Origin: Brevirhabdus sp.
GTDB taxonomy: Bacteria; Pseudomonadota; Alphaproteobacteria; Rhodobacterales; Rhodobacteraceae
Direction of reading: 5' to 3'
Length of the DNA: 64,000 nt
Assembly: GCA_024637315.1 (NCBI GenBank)
Contig: JAGXFH010000009.1
Location: 1 to 64,000, forward strand
Numbering within the stretch: position 1 is the first letter of the stretch; each line of letters opens with the position of its first letter. The notes under the pieces are model-generated. The model was not told the origin of the DNA, searched no databases, and worked only from the letters and a program-made list of their open reading frames with translations. The position numbers and the translations under genes are program-made. This document shows, piece by piece, positions 18,927 through 26,838 of this stretch.

Positions 18927-20381
18927 TCAGTCGATTGTTGCGGCCAGTTCCAACAGCAGATCCAGATCCATGTGTCGTTCGAGGTGAATCGAAAGTTCAT
19001 CGAGGGTTTTTTCGACGGAGTTCTGATGACTCGCAAGTCCGCTCGCCCCCCCGATTTCGGCGAGGATGGTTGCACGAAAGGCGTCGGCGCTGAAAAGCCC
19101 GTGCAAATAGCAGCCGCGGACCAAACCATCAGGGCTTTGCGCACCGCTCGGCTGCCCGGAGACCGACAGCCAGCTGCGCTTGCAGTCGGGACCGGCGGTG
19201 TCGCCAATGTGGATCTCGTAGCCCGTTACGGGATCGCCGGTCAGGGTGTATTCGGCTGACGACAGGGCAAGTCGCTTCTCGGGCTTCATGACGGTTGATA
19301 CATCCAGCAGGCCCAGACCTTCGACGGTTTGGTCCGACCCTTCGATGCCGTCGGGATCCGAGATGGTCCTGCCGAGCATCTGGTAACCGCCACATATTCC
19401 CAATACCTGACCACCGCGACGAACATGGGCGATAAGATCAATGTCCCAACCATTGGCTCGGAAAGTCGCCAGGTCGGCGATCGTGGACTTCGATCCTGGT
19501 ATCAGCACAAGCGCCGCATCGCCCGGCAATGGGCGTCCAGGCTGGATAATGTCGACGGTGACGCCAGGCTCGCTCGAAAGAGGGTCTAAGTCGTTGAAGT
19601 TGGCGATTCGGCCAAGTCGTGGCACGGCGATCTTGAGGCTGCCACCGGGGCGGGTGGCGATATCCATCACGTCCTCAGCCGGAAGGCGCCAGGCATCCGC
19701 GAACCACGGCACCACTCCAAGACATGGCCATTGGGTGTGGCGTGTAACCTCCTTCACGCCGTCATCGAACAGGCTGGGGTCCCCGCGGAACTTGTTGACC
19801 AGGAATCCAACGATTCGCTCACGATCCGGTTTCGGCAAGACGGCAAAGGTGCCCACGAGTTGGGCGATCACTCCGCCTCGGTCGATATCCCCGACGAGAA
19901 TGACCGGCAGATTTGCCGCCTCGGCAAAGCCCATATTTGCGATGTCGCCGCAACGCAGATTGACTTCGGCAGGGCTACCGGCCCCTTCGACCAGAAGAAG
20001 ATCGGCGTTTAGCGCCAGCCGTCCGAAACTTTCAATCACCTTCGGCATAAGCAAATGTTTTTGCTTGCCATAGTCCCGCGCTTTCAATGTTGCAAAACGC
20101 TGCCCTTGGACAATGATCTGCGCTCCGGTTTCGGATTCGGGCTTCAACAGGACGGGGTTCATGTCCACGACCGGATCAAGGCCGGCGGCCATCGCCTGAA
20201 GGGCCTGAGCGCGGCCGATCTCTCCGCCATCAACCGTAACTGCGGCGTTGTTGGACATGTTCTGCGGTTTGAAGGGTGCCACGCTCAGTCCACGTCTGGT
20301 AAAGGCGCGGGCAAGACCTGCGACAATCATCGACTTGCCGACGTTGGAGCCCGCGCCCTGGATCATGATCGCTTTTGTCAT
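18927..20381 (-). CDS. cobQ: cobyric acid synthase
   Basis: Glutamine-dependent amidation of the corrin side chains b, d, e and g in cobalamin synthesis. The 484 residues carry an N-terminal dethiobiotin-synthetase-like ATPase ([22 protein letters not shown]-loop, [26 protein letters not shown]) and a C-terminal class I glutamine amidotransferase with ICGGYQMLG (nucleophile Cys) and a late GCYLHGLF containing the catalytic His. The start at 20381 follows AGGGGCGGC. It is the only cobalamin gene in this window, convergent with the PopZ-like gene. Confidence 0.95.
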   Translation of the reverse strand: MTKAIMIQGAGSNVGKSMIVAGLARAFTRRGLSVAPFKPQNMSNNAAVTVDGGEIGRAQALQAMAAGLDPVVDMNPVLLKPESETGAQIIVQGQRFATLKARDYGKQKHLLMPKVIESFGRLALNADLLLVEGAGSPAEVNLRCGDIANMGFAEAANLPVILVGDIDRGGVIAQLVGTFAVLPKPDRERIVGFLVNKFRGDPSLFDDGVKEVTRHTQWPCLGVVPWFADAWRLPAEDVMDIATRPGGSLKIAVPRLGRIANFNDLDPLSSEPGVTVDIIQPGRPLPGDAALVLIPGSKSTIADLATFRANGWDIDLIAHVRRGGQVLGICGGYQMLGRTISDPDGIEGSDQTVEGLGLLDVSTVMKPEKRLALSSAEYTLTGDPVTGYEIHIGDTAGPDCKRSWLSVSGQPSGAQSPDGLVRGCYLHGLFSADAFRATILAEIGGASGLASHQNSVEKTLDELSIHLERHMDLDLLLELAATID

Positions 20382-20542
20382 GCCGCCCCTGAATGAATGC
20401 ATGTTCGGGATAGCTTTACCTGCGCGGAGGGAAAAGGGCCGAATGAGATAAGAGGCACCTGAACCCGTGCGCGGACCCAGCAGCGCCGCGCGGCTACGCA
20501 CATGGCGCAGAGGCTTGGACACCCAAACGAACCACGCAACGA

Positions 20543-20570
20543 AAAACACGCCCTCGAGGGGGCGTGTTTT
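20543..20570 (-). terminator. intrinsic terminator after the DUF6280-type gene
   Basis: AAAACACGCCC and GGGCGTGTTTT form an 11-base-pair stem with a six-base loop, and on the minus strand the stem ends in a run of five T. It lies 24 bases beyond the stop of the minus-strand gene at 20595, upstream of cobQ, so it separates the two. Confidence 0.8.
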
Positions 20571-20594
20571 CGACAATTCGCAGAGTGTCGGTGC

Positions 20595-20918
20595 CTAGGC
20601 GGCCTCGGCCTCTTGTGCTGCGGCATGGCGGCGCTCGCTTTCCTCGCGCGAGAGCGCGACCGATGTACGAACACCTTTGGAAACGAATTCCATCAATCCC
20701 GACACGACCCGCTCGTTCGGATCGATTCCGGCGCAGGACAGAACCTCGCGGCCATCGCGCGACCGTGCCCACCGGGCGATCTGTTCCGGCCCATTGCCGT
20801 ACTTTTTGTCGTCTGCTATGGCATCATCCAGTGCAGCGAGAACAACGGCCGCGAAGAGCTTTCGAGCCCGCGCACCTTGTTCGTAATTGAATGCTGTACC
20901 GTCAACGAAATCGACCAT
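20595..20918 (-). CDS. DUF6280-type conserved hypothetical protein
   Basis: A 107-residue protein recognised as a Rhodobacterales-conserved family (DUF6280 from memory). The N-terminus MVDFVDGTAFNYEQGARARKLF and the middle DKKYGNGPEQIARWARSRDGREVL are strongly conserved in the order; the C-terminus is a charged Ala/Glu helix. The start at 20918 follows AAGGACGACGAG; the frame is open for 48 more codons upstream but crosses the efp promoter region and lacks resemblance. Function unknown. It is divergent from efp and ends in a good terminator. Confidence 0.8.
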   Translation of the reverse strand: MVDFVDGTAFNYEQGARARKLFAAVVLAALDDAIADDKKYGNGPEQIARWARSRDGREVLSCAGIDPNERVVSGLMEFVSKGVRTSVALSREESERRHAAAQEAEAA

Positions 20919-21013
20919 CTCGTCGTCCTTATATTCTTGCTCTTGCGTTTTTGGCGTGGCGTCCCTTATGACAGGTTCAGACTGATTCGGATATCCCGTT
21001 TGCGAATACCTCC

Positions 21014-21030
21014 TATGCATATAATGCATA
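21014..21030 (+). promoter_or_regulatory. efp-side promoter with dyad over a TATAAT
   Basis: TATGCAT-ATA-ATGCATA is a perfect seven-base inverted repeat with a three-base centre in the divergent efp / DUF6280 intergenic region. It contains an exact TATAAT at 21020-21025 on the plus strand, 110 bases before the efp ATG. The best -35 at proper spacing (CGTTTG) is weak. The dyad could be an operator covering the -10 box. Confidence 0.4.
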
Positions 21031-21134
21031 GCTAAGACCGGGTTAACACCGCATTTAGTCATATTGCCAGACCACCACTACGCAGATATAGGTCTCGGCA
21101 ACTTTCGATCAACCTTTTGCCATGGTTTTGTCAC

Positions 21135-21698
21135 ATGCCTAAAATCAACGGAAACGAGATCCGCCCCGGAAACGTCCTGGAACATGACGGCGGGCTATGG
21201 GCTGCCGTAAAGGTTGACCACGTGAAGCCGGGCAAGGGCGGCGCCTTTGCCCAGGTCGAGTTGAAGAACCTGCGCGACGGGCACAAGTTGAACGAACGTT
21301 TCCGGTCTGCCGACAAAGTCGAACAGGTGCGGCTGGAACAGAAAGATCAGCAGTTCCTTTTCGAATCCGACGACATGCTGACCTTCATGGACTCCCAGAC
21401 CTACGAGCAGATTGCGCTGCCGGCCGATCTGTTGGGCGAACGACGGCCATTCCTGCAGGACGGGATGACCGTCACGGTCGAGTATTACGGCGATGAAGCG
21501 CTGCACGTGTCACTGCCGCAAAAGGTAACCTGCCGCATCGTCGAGACCGAACCGGTGGTCAAGGGTCAGACCGCGGCAAACAGTTTCAAGCCTGCCGTGC
21601 TGGACAATGGCGTCCGAGTAATGGTGCCGCCGTTTGTCGGTTCCGACGAAGACATCATCGTCAATACAGAGACGATGGAATATTCCGAACGCGCCTGA
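21135..21698 (+). CDS. efp: elongation factor P
   Basis: Relieves ribosome stalling at polyproline. The 187-residue protein starts [13 protein letters not shown] and has the KOW-like first domain with [16 protein letters not shown]; the lysine/loop KPGKGGAF is where EF-P is modified in other bacteria (Lys at about 35). The C-terminal EFP signature [36 protein letters not shown] is complete. The start is placed at 21135 rather than 18 bases upstream by family N-terminus. Confidence 0.96.
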   Translation: MPKINGNEIRPGNVLEHDGGLWAAVKVDHVKPGKGGAFAQVELKNLRDGHKLNERFRSADKVEQVRLEQKDQQFLFESDDMLTFMDSQTYEQIALPADLLGERRPFLQDGMTVTVEYYGDEALHVSLPQKVTCRIVETEPVVKGQTAANSFKPAVLDNGVRVMVPPFVGSDEDIIVNTETMEYSERA

Positions 21699-21844
21699 TC
21701 TTGGCCGCGATCGCAGAGACCTGCGGTTGATGCGACGATTGTAGCGCGGTGCCCCGGACTAAGGTTTGCAAGCGGTTCGGTATCGCGGGACTGGTGACGC
21801 CGGCGGATATGACCCGCATATCGGGCCGCAGGTCTGACCCATCG

Positions 21845-22603
21845 TCAGAATTCTTCGACACTGACCAGTGCGTCGCCGGCGGTCATCCCTTGTCCAGCGC
21901 GATCAAACCGCAAGTAGGCGATGGCCCTTCCGGCCGCTTGCGTGAAGAGCCTGCCCGCGACTCTGCCGCCAGCGATGATTTCGGTACCAACAGGTGCACT
22001 GCCCTCTACCGAGACAGTCGCAAGGCCTTTTCGCAGTTCCGCCTTGTGTTTCATCCGGGCCGTGACCTCTTGCCCGACATAGCAGCCTTTCTTAAAGTCG
22101 ACGCCGTTAAGGTGTTCGAAACCTGCTTCGAGAATGAAGGTCTCGTTCGGTATCAACTCGATCCCGGCCTCCGGTATGCAATGACGTACCCGGATCACGT
22201 CCCAGTCGACCGTGGTCGAACTGATCTTGTCGCCGTCATAGCTTCGCCAACCCATCTCCGGATGGCGCGGGTCGGGATGGGCGCCCGGTGGCGCATCGCC
22301 GCGGCCGCGGCGCACACAAAGATCGGTTGGCTCGATCGTCACATCGGCACGAAGTTTGTACAGCTTGAGGCGTTGCAGAAGGCTCTGCGCTTGTTCGGCA
22401 GCGCAATCGAGCAGGATCGCGTCACCATCAGTCATCAGGAAAAAGTCGGCGAGATATTTGCCTTGCGGCGTCAGAATCGCCGCATAGACCAAGCCGTCCT
22501 TGAGTTTGCCGACATCGTTGGTGGCCAGACCCTGAAGGAACTTTATCCGGTCGCCACCGGTAATCCTGAGAACTTTTCTGTTCTCCGTGTTGTCGTCGGT
22601 CAT
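21845..22603 (-). CDS. ygfZ: folate-dependent Fe-S repair protein YgfZ (GcvT-like)
   Basis: A tetrahydrofolate-binding protein that helps maintain iron-sulfur clusters. The 252-residue product has FLQGLATNDV near the N-terminus, LTPQGKYLADFFL, and the family signature KKGCYVGQEVTARMKHKAELRK with the conserved Cys at about 175. The COG0354 fold, related to the glycine-cleavage T-protein, and its length fit. Divergent from the glycosyltransferase gene 62 bases away. Confidence 0.92.
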   Translation of the reverse strand: MTDDNTENRKVLRITGGDRIKFLQGLATNDVGKLKDGLVYAAILTPQGKYLADFFLMTDGDAILLDCAAEQAQSLLQRLKLYKLRADVTIEPTDLCVRRGRGDAPPGAHPDPRHPEMGWRSYDGDKISSTTVDWDVIRVRHCIPEAGIELIPNETFILEAGFEHLNGVDFKKGCYVGQEVTARMKHKAELRKGLATVSVEGSAPVGTEIIAGGRVAGRLFTQAAGRAIAYLRFDRAGQGMTAGDALVSVEEF

Positions 22604-22665
22604 CCGCCATTTCCCCTTTGTGCTGTGTGCAGTATAGACCCGAGGAGCCTTAGCGAAAGGTCGAT

Positions 22666-23355
22666 ATGCGCGCGCCAGTCTCGATCGTGATTCCGACCCT
22701 TGATGCGGCGGAGCAACTGCCGGCTACGCTGGCCAGCCTGATCGAGGGGCTTTCGGCAGGGTTGGTGCGCGAATTGGTGATTTCCGACGGCGGGTCGCGG
22801 GATGAAACGCAGGCTATCGCGGATGCGGCTGGCGCTGTAATCGTGACAGGGCCTTCGGGCCGCGGTGGTCAACTGGCACGTGGCGCCGCCGCAGCGACAG
22901 GAGAGTGGCTGTTGTTCTTGCATGCCGACACGCATTTGTCGGCCGGATGGGCGCAAGTGGTGGATGAGCACCTGCAGATCCCTGATGCTGCCGGCTGGTT
23001 CCCGCTCCGGTTTCGCGCCGGGGGTTTCATGCCGCGTCTGGTGGCAGGCTGGGCAAATATGCGAAGCTCGTTTGGGTTGCCGTATGGCGATCAGGGGTTG
23101 CTGATCCACCGGGCGCTGTACGCAGAGGTCGGCGGGTATCCCGCCATCGCGTTGATGGAGGATGTCGCTCTTGCGCGATTATTGCATGGGCGGATGAAGC
23201 GGCTCGCGAGCCCGGTCAGCACAAGCGCCGAACGGTATTTGCGGGATGGTTGGCTGCGCCGCGGCGCGGGCAATCTGTGGAACCTTGCCTGTTACTTCTC
23301 GGGAGTGCCAACCGAAACCCTGGCCAGACGGTATGAGCGGCGGGGCGGCAGCTGA
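22666..23355 (+). CDS. family 2 glycosyltransferase (TIGR04283-like)
   Basis: A 229-residue GT-A-fold glycosyltransferase: VSIVIPTLDAAEQLPATLASL start, VISDGGSRDETQAIA (nucleotide-binding DGGS), LFLHADTHLSAGW with HAD in place of DxD, and YGDQGLLIHRALYAEVGGYP near the end. This layout matches the TIGR04283 group. That family is named for arsenosugar synthesis, but no arsenic genes are nearby, so the substrate is unknown. Confidence 0.88.
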   Translation: MRAPVSIVIPTLDAAEQLPATLASLIEGLSAGLVRELVISDGGSRDETQAIADAAGAVIVTGPSGRGGQLARGAAAATGEWLLFLHADTHLSAGWAQVVDEHLQIPDAAGWFPLRFRAGGFMPRLVAGWANMRSSFGLPYGDQGLLIHRALYAEVGGYPAIALMEDVALARLLHGRMKRLASPVSTSAERYLRDGWLRRGAGNLWNLACYFSGVPTETLARRYERRGGS

Positions 23356-23371
23356 TCGGAATCGGGGCAAC

Positions 23372-24058
23372 CTAGTCCGGGGGGCGGCGGGCATCGAACG
23401 ATGCCTGCAGACGCTTTCGATTGTAGCGGCTTAGCAGCCAGTCGCGAATGGATATTTTATCGGCCTTGCTGTCGGCGGCGTAGGCCGCAAGCATATGATC
23501 CAGAACGCCGGTTTTCGAGGCCCGGATATGGACGTATTTGAAACTCAATTGCTTTCTTGCCTCTTCGACGGGAGCCCCTTCAATGTGAAGCAGATAAAGC
23601 GCGGCGGCGAGGCCGGCTCGGTCCGCGCCGGACTTGCAATGCATCACAAAGGGTTTCTGGATCGTCTCGAAGGTGTCCAGAAGCGAAAGCAACTCTGCCT
23701 TCCGGGCGAGAGAGCGGGCAGAAAGCTTGTGATTGACCATCGACATCCCGAGCTCATGGCATGCCTCTTTCTCGAAAAGGTATGGGCTGCGATCCGTCAC
23801 GCCACGAAGGTTCAGCACCGTCTTGATGCCCATCGCCTTGTACTTCCCGAGCCGACCTTGAGAGGGCTGGTTCGACCGCCAGACACCCGGAGCGATCTCG
23901 AAGAGATTGGTCCAGAACGTCCTGAGGATGCCGTGGTCGACTACGTGGAAGTGAAATCTGGCCCGCCGCCGCGCCCGATCCGTCGAGATATCCTTGCCAA
24001 GAGCATGATCCAGAGAGTTCTCGATCGACTTCAGCCAGGCAGACAGCCGTCCAAACAT
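23372..24058 (-). CDS. dual-specificity/tyrosine protein phosphatase-like
   Basis: A 228-residue cysteine phosphatase. The catalytic P-loop HCKSGADRAG (CX5R) is present at about residue 145, and GVWRSNQPSQGRLGKYKAMGIKTVLNLRG is the N-terminal hallmark of this DSP-like group (COG2365/DUF442-related). The substrate may be protein, phosphoinositide or polysaccharide-linked; it cannot be decided. The start at 24058 is chosen after GAAAGG; the frame extends upstream without resemblance. Confidence 0.85.
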   Translation of the reverse strand: MFGRLSAWLKSIENSLDHALGKDISTDRARRRARFHFHVVDHGILRTFWTNLFEIAPGVWRSNQPSQGRLGKYKAMGIKTVLNLRGVTDRSPYLFEKEACHELGMSMVNHKLSARSLARKAELLSLLDTFETIQKPFVMHCKSGADRAGLAAALYLLHIEGAPVEEARKQLSFKYVHIRASKTGVLDHMLAAYAADSKADKISIRDWLLSRYNRKRLQASFDARRPPD

Positions 24059-24203
24059 CTTTAGCCTTTCGGGGTTTTCGGGCTGATTGCGCATCGGAAG
24101 CAGGATGTAGCGATGAAACGGCCCTCGGGCAAGATGCGGCGCGAATTGACGGCGGGTCGAGGTCGGATTAGGCATTGGCGGCTGAACTTCGGAAAGGTGC
24201 AGA

Positions 24204-25400
24204 ATGTCGCTTGCCAATGGCCGTCACTACCTTGCGATCCCAGGCCCGTCGGTGATTCCCGACCGGGTGCTGCAGGCGATGCATCGGGCGGCACCAAACA
24301 TCTATACTGGCGCTTTGGTCGACCTGACGACCACCCTGGTCCCTGACCTTTGTTCGGTGGCCAGAACCACGGGCAAGGTGGCGATGTACGTGGCCAACGG
24401 TCATGGCGTCTGGGAAGCCGCAGTGTCCAACGTTCTTAACGCGGGCGACACCGCTTTGGTTCTGGCGACAGGCCGCTTTGCCGTGGGATGGAGCGAGATG
24501 GCCGCGCAGCTGGGAATCAATCTCCGGATCATCGATTTCGGACTGCGCTCGGCAATTGATCCGGACCGGGTCGCCGAGGTCTTGACCGCCGACAAGGGTC
24601 ACCAGATCAAGGCGGTCATGGCCGTGCACGTGGACACGGCCACCAGCGCCCGCAATGACATCGCTGCCCTCAGGAGGGTGTTGGAGGATGCGGGTCATCC
24701 GGCGCTCTTGATGGTTGATTGCATTGCCTCGCTGGGCTGCGACCGCTTTGAAATGGATGGCTGGGGCGTCGACGTGATGGTTGCGGGCTCCCAGAAGGGC
24801 CTGATGACCCCGCCGGGCATGGGATTCGTCTTTTTCAATGAAAAGGCGGACTCGATCCGGGATACCTGTTCCAACGTCACGCATTACTGGGATTGGCGAC
24901 CGCGCGCCGTGCCAGAGGACTTTTATCAATACTGGGATGGAACTGCCCCGACGCATCACCTCTACGGCTTGCGCGAAGCCCTTGATATGATCAATGAAGA
25001 GGGCCTTGAGCATGTTTGGCATCGTCACGAAGTGCTGGCGCAAGCCTATTGGGCAGCGCTGGAATCGTGGTCGACGGATGGGCCGATCGAGATCAACATG
25101 AGTGACCGCGAAAGCCGTTCGCACGCTGTCACGGCGGTCCGCATTGGGGCGCCAAACGGGACCGCCTTGCGGGATTGGATGACCGCCAAGGCTGGCGTGA
25201 CGCTTGGTATCGGTTTGGGCATGGCGCCAGCAGGGGATCCGGCTTGGCACGGATTCTTTCGCATCGGCCATATGGGACACGTCAATGCGCATATGGTTCT
25301 GGGCGTTGTCGGCGCGCTTCAGGCCGGGCTCGTCGCCTTAGGTATTCCCCATGGCAAGGGCGGACTGGAGGCTGCCGTTGAGGTTTGCGCAACAGCCTAG
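24204..25400 (+). CDS. class V PLP aminotransferase (serine-glyoxylate type)
   Basis: A 398-residue fold-type I PLP enzyme of aminotransferase class V, close to serine-glyoxylate/alanine-glyoxylate aminotransferases. Features in order: AIPGPSVIPDRVL, MYVANGHGVWEAAVSNVL, HVDTATSARNDI, LLMVDCIASLGC with the PLP-pyridine Asp, and the Schiff-base lysine in VAGSQKGLMTPPG (about residue 196). C-terminal HGFFRIGHMGHVN is the usual closing motif. Likely role in serine/glyoxylate nitrogen exchange; the exact donor is inference. Divergent from the phosphatase gene. Confidence 0.88.
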   Translation: MSLANGRHYLAIPGPSVIPDRVLQAMHRAAPNIYTGALVDLTTTLVPDLCSVARTTGKVAMYVANGHGVWEAAVSNVLNAGDTALVLATGRFAVGWSEMAAQLGINLRIIDFGLRSAIDPDRVAEVLTADKGHQIKAVMAVHVDTATSARNDIAALRRVLEDAGHPALLMVDCIASLGCDRFEMDGWGVDVMVAGSQKGLMTPPGMGFVFFNEKADSIRDTCSNVTHYWDWRPRAVPEDFYQYWDGTAPTHHLYGLREALDMINEEGLEHVWHRHEVLAQAYWAALESWSTDGPIEINMSDRESRSHAVTAVRIGAPNGTALRDWMTAKAGVTLGIGLGMAPAGDPAWHGFFRIGHMGHVNAHMVLGVVGALQAGLVALGIPHGKGGLEAAVEVCATA

Positions 25401-25591
25401 CAGCGGCTGATCAGACGGTCGGCCAGATATGCGCTGAACAGTGTTGCAGGCAGTCCGAAAACGGCCCAGAGAACCAGTAGCCCCACATAGCATAAGACTC
25501 CGCTGACGATCAGGAATGGTGTCGTGTAGTTCTCGACTTGCCTCGCGCCCGGCCGGTGGGAGTCGTGTTCGATGGGACGGGGCAGCGGCAT
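25397..25591 (-). CDS. small membrane protein (64 aa)
   Basis: A 64-residue protein with a basic N-terminal part and one long hydrophobic segment (PFLIVSGVLCYVGLLVLWAVFGLPATLFSAYLADRLI), likely one or two membrane passes. The NYTTPFLIVSGV stretch resembles small Rhodobacterales membrane proteins encoded near valS and aminotransferase genes. Its stop overlaps the class V aminotransferase end by four bases. The start codon is uncertain. Function unknown. Confidence 0.6.
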   Translation of the reverse strand: MPLPRPIEHDSHRPGARQVENYTTPFLIVSGVLCYVGLLVLWAVFGLPATLFSAYLADRLISRC

Positions 25592-25730
25592 GGCCGAGCT
25601 TTCATGTACTCAAGATCGCGTCTGGTCGCGGTAATGTTCCACTACAAACCGCGCCGGATCAATGGGCATCGTCGCGGCAGGCCGGATCTCGCAAGAAGTC
25701 GGCTCTTTCTTGGGGGGGGCGACGGCGCGG

Positions 25731-26834
25731 TCACGACGCCTTTGCAAGCGCCTTCGGCAGGGCGGCGGCAAAGGCATCGAGATCGCTCTCGGTTCCCGCC
25801 GAGATACGGATACAGCGGTCTTGCGGCGCTACGAGGGGCATTCGCACGAAGATGCCGCCTGCAATGAGTCCCTGCAGCACCTTGCGGGCGAAGTCGCCAT
25901 CGCGGCCGCAATCAACGGCGACGAAATTTGTGCCCGAGGGCAGGGTGGCCAGACCGTTCTTGGCGGCAATCGCGGCGATCCGGTTCCGAGCGGTGGCAAC
26001 GCCTTCGATCACGTTGCTCAGGTAGGTCCGGTCCTGAAATGCGGCCAGTGCGCCGGCCTGCGATATCCGGCCGACAGCGAAATGGTTCCTGATCTTGTTG
26101 AACGCGGAAATCAGGTCCTCATGCCCGATCGCATAGCCGATCCGGGCACCCGCCATGCCGTAAGCCTTCGAGAATGTGCGCATCCGGATGATCGCCGGAT
26201 CACCGATATCCAGCGGCGGGGCGGCGCCGGTAGGGGCGAATTCGACATAGGCCTCGTCCAGCACCATAAGGCAGCCATCGGGCAGACGGCGTGCGGCGTC
26301 GCTGACCGTCGCGGCGGGATGCCAACTGCCCATCGGATTATCTGGATTGGCGAGATAGACAAGTTTGGCGTCGACCTCGGCGGCCTTGTCGACAAGTGCG
26401 CGCGGGTCTTCGGCATCGTCGCGATAAGGTACGGTGTGAAGTTCGCCGCCATGGCCCGCGACGTGGAAGTTGAATGTGGGATAGGCGCCGAGCGAGGTCA
26501 CGGCGCGGTCACCGGACGCAATCAAAAGTCGTACCAGATACCCCAGAAGCGCGTCGATCCCTTCGCCTATCAATATGTTTTCATGCGGAATACCATGATG
26601 ATCGGCAAGGGCGTGGCGCAGGTCGTGATTCTCGGGGTCGCCGTATTTCCACACATCCGATGCGGCTTTTTCCATCGCCGCGATTGCGTGGGGCGAGGGT
26701 CCGAAGACGTTTTCATTCGCGCCGAGGCGGGCGACGAAGGGCTGCGCACGCGCGCGTTCCTGGGCTTCGGGGCCGACGAACGGGACCGAGGCGGGGAGCG
26801 TTTGAACCAGGCTGGTGTATCTCGGCCCGCGCAT
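25731..26834 (-). CDS. PLP aminotransferase, HisC-like
   Basis: A 367-residue class I/II aminotransferase of the histidinol-phosphate aminotransferase type. Seen: RLGANENVFGPSP (substrate end), KYGDPENHDLRHALA, ANPDNPMGSW, VLDEAYVEFAPTGA, and the PLP-lysine segment MRTFSKAYGMAGARIGYAIG (Lys at about 223), then RISAGTESDLDAF. It could make histidinol phosphate or act as an aromatic aminotransferase; no other his genes are nearby, so hisC is not asserted. The start at ATG 26834 is used because the upstream TTG would overlap valS. Confidence 0.85.
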   Translation of the reverse strand: MRGPRYTSLVQTLPASVPFVGPEAQERARAQPFVARLGANENVFGPSPHAIAAMEKAASDVWKYGDPENHDLRHALADHHGIPHENILIGEGIDALLGYLVRLLIASGDRAVTSLGAYPTFNFHVAGHGGELHTVPYRDDAEDPRALVDKAAEVDAKLVYLANPDNPMGSWHPAATVSDAARRLPDGCLMVLDEAYVEFAPTGAAPPLDIGDPAIIRMRTFSKAYGMAGARIGYAIGHEDLISAFNKIRNHFAVGRISQAGALAAFQDRTYLSNVIEGVATARNRIAAIAAKNGLATLPSGTNFVAVDCGRDGDFARKVLQGLIAGGIFVRMPLVAPQDRCIRISAGTESDLDAFAAALPKALAKAS

Positions 26835-26838
26835 CGGG

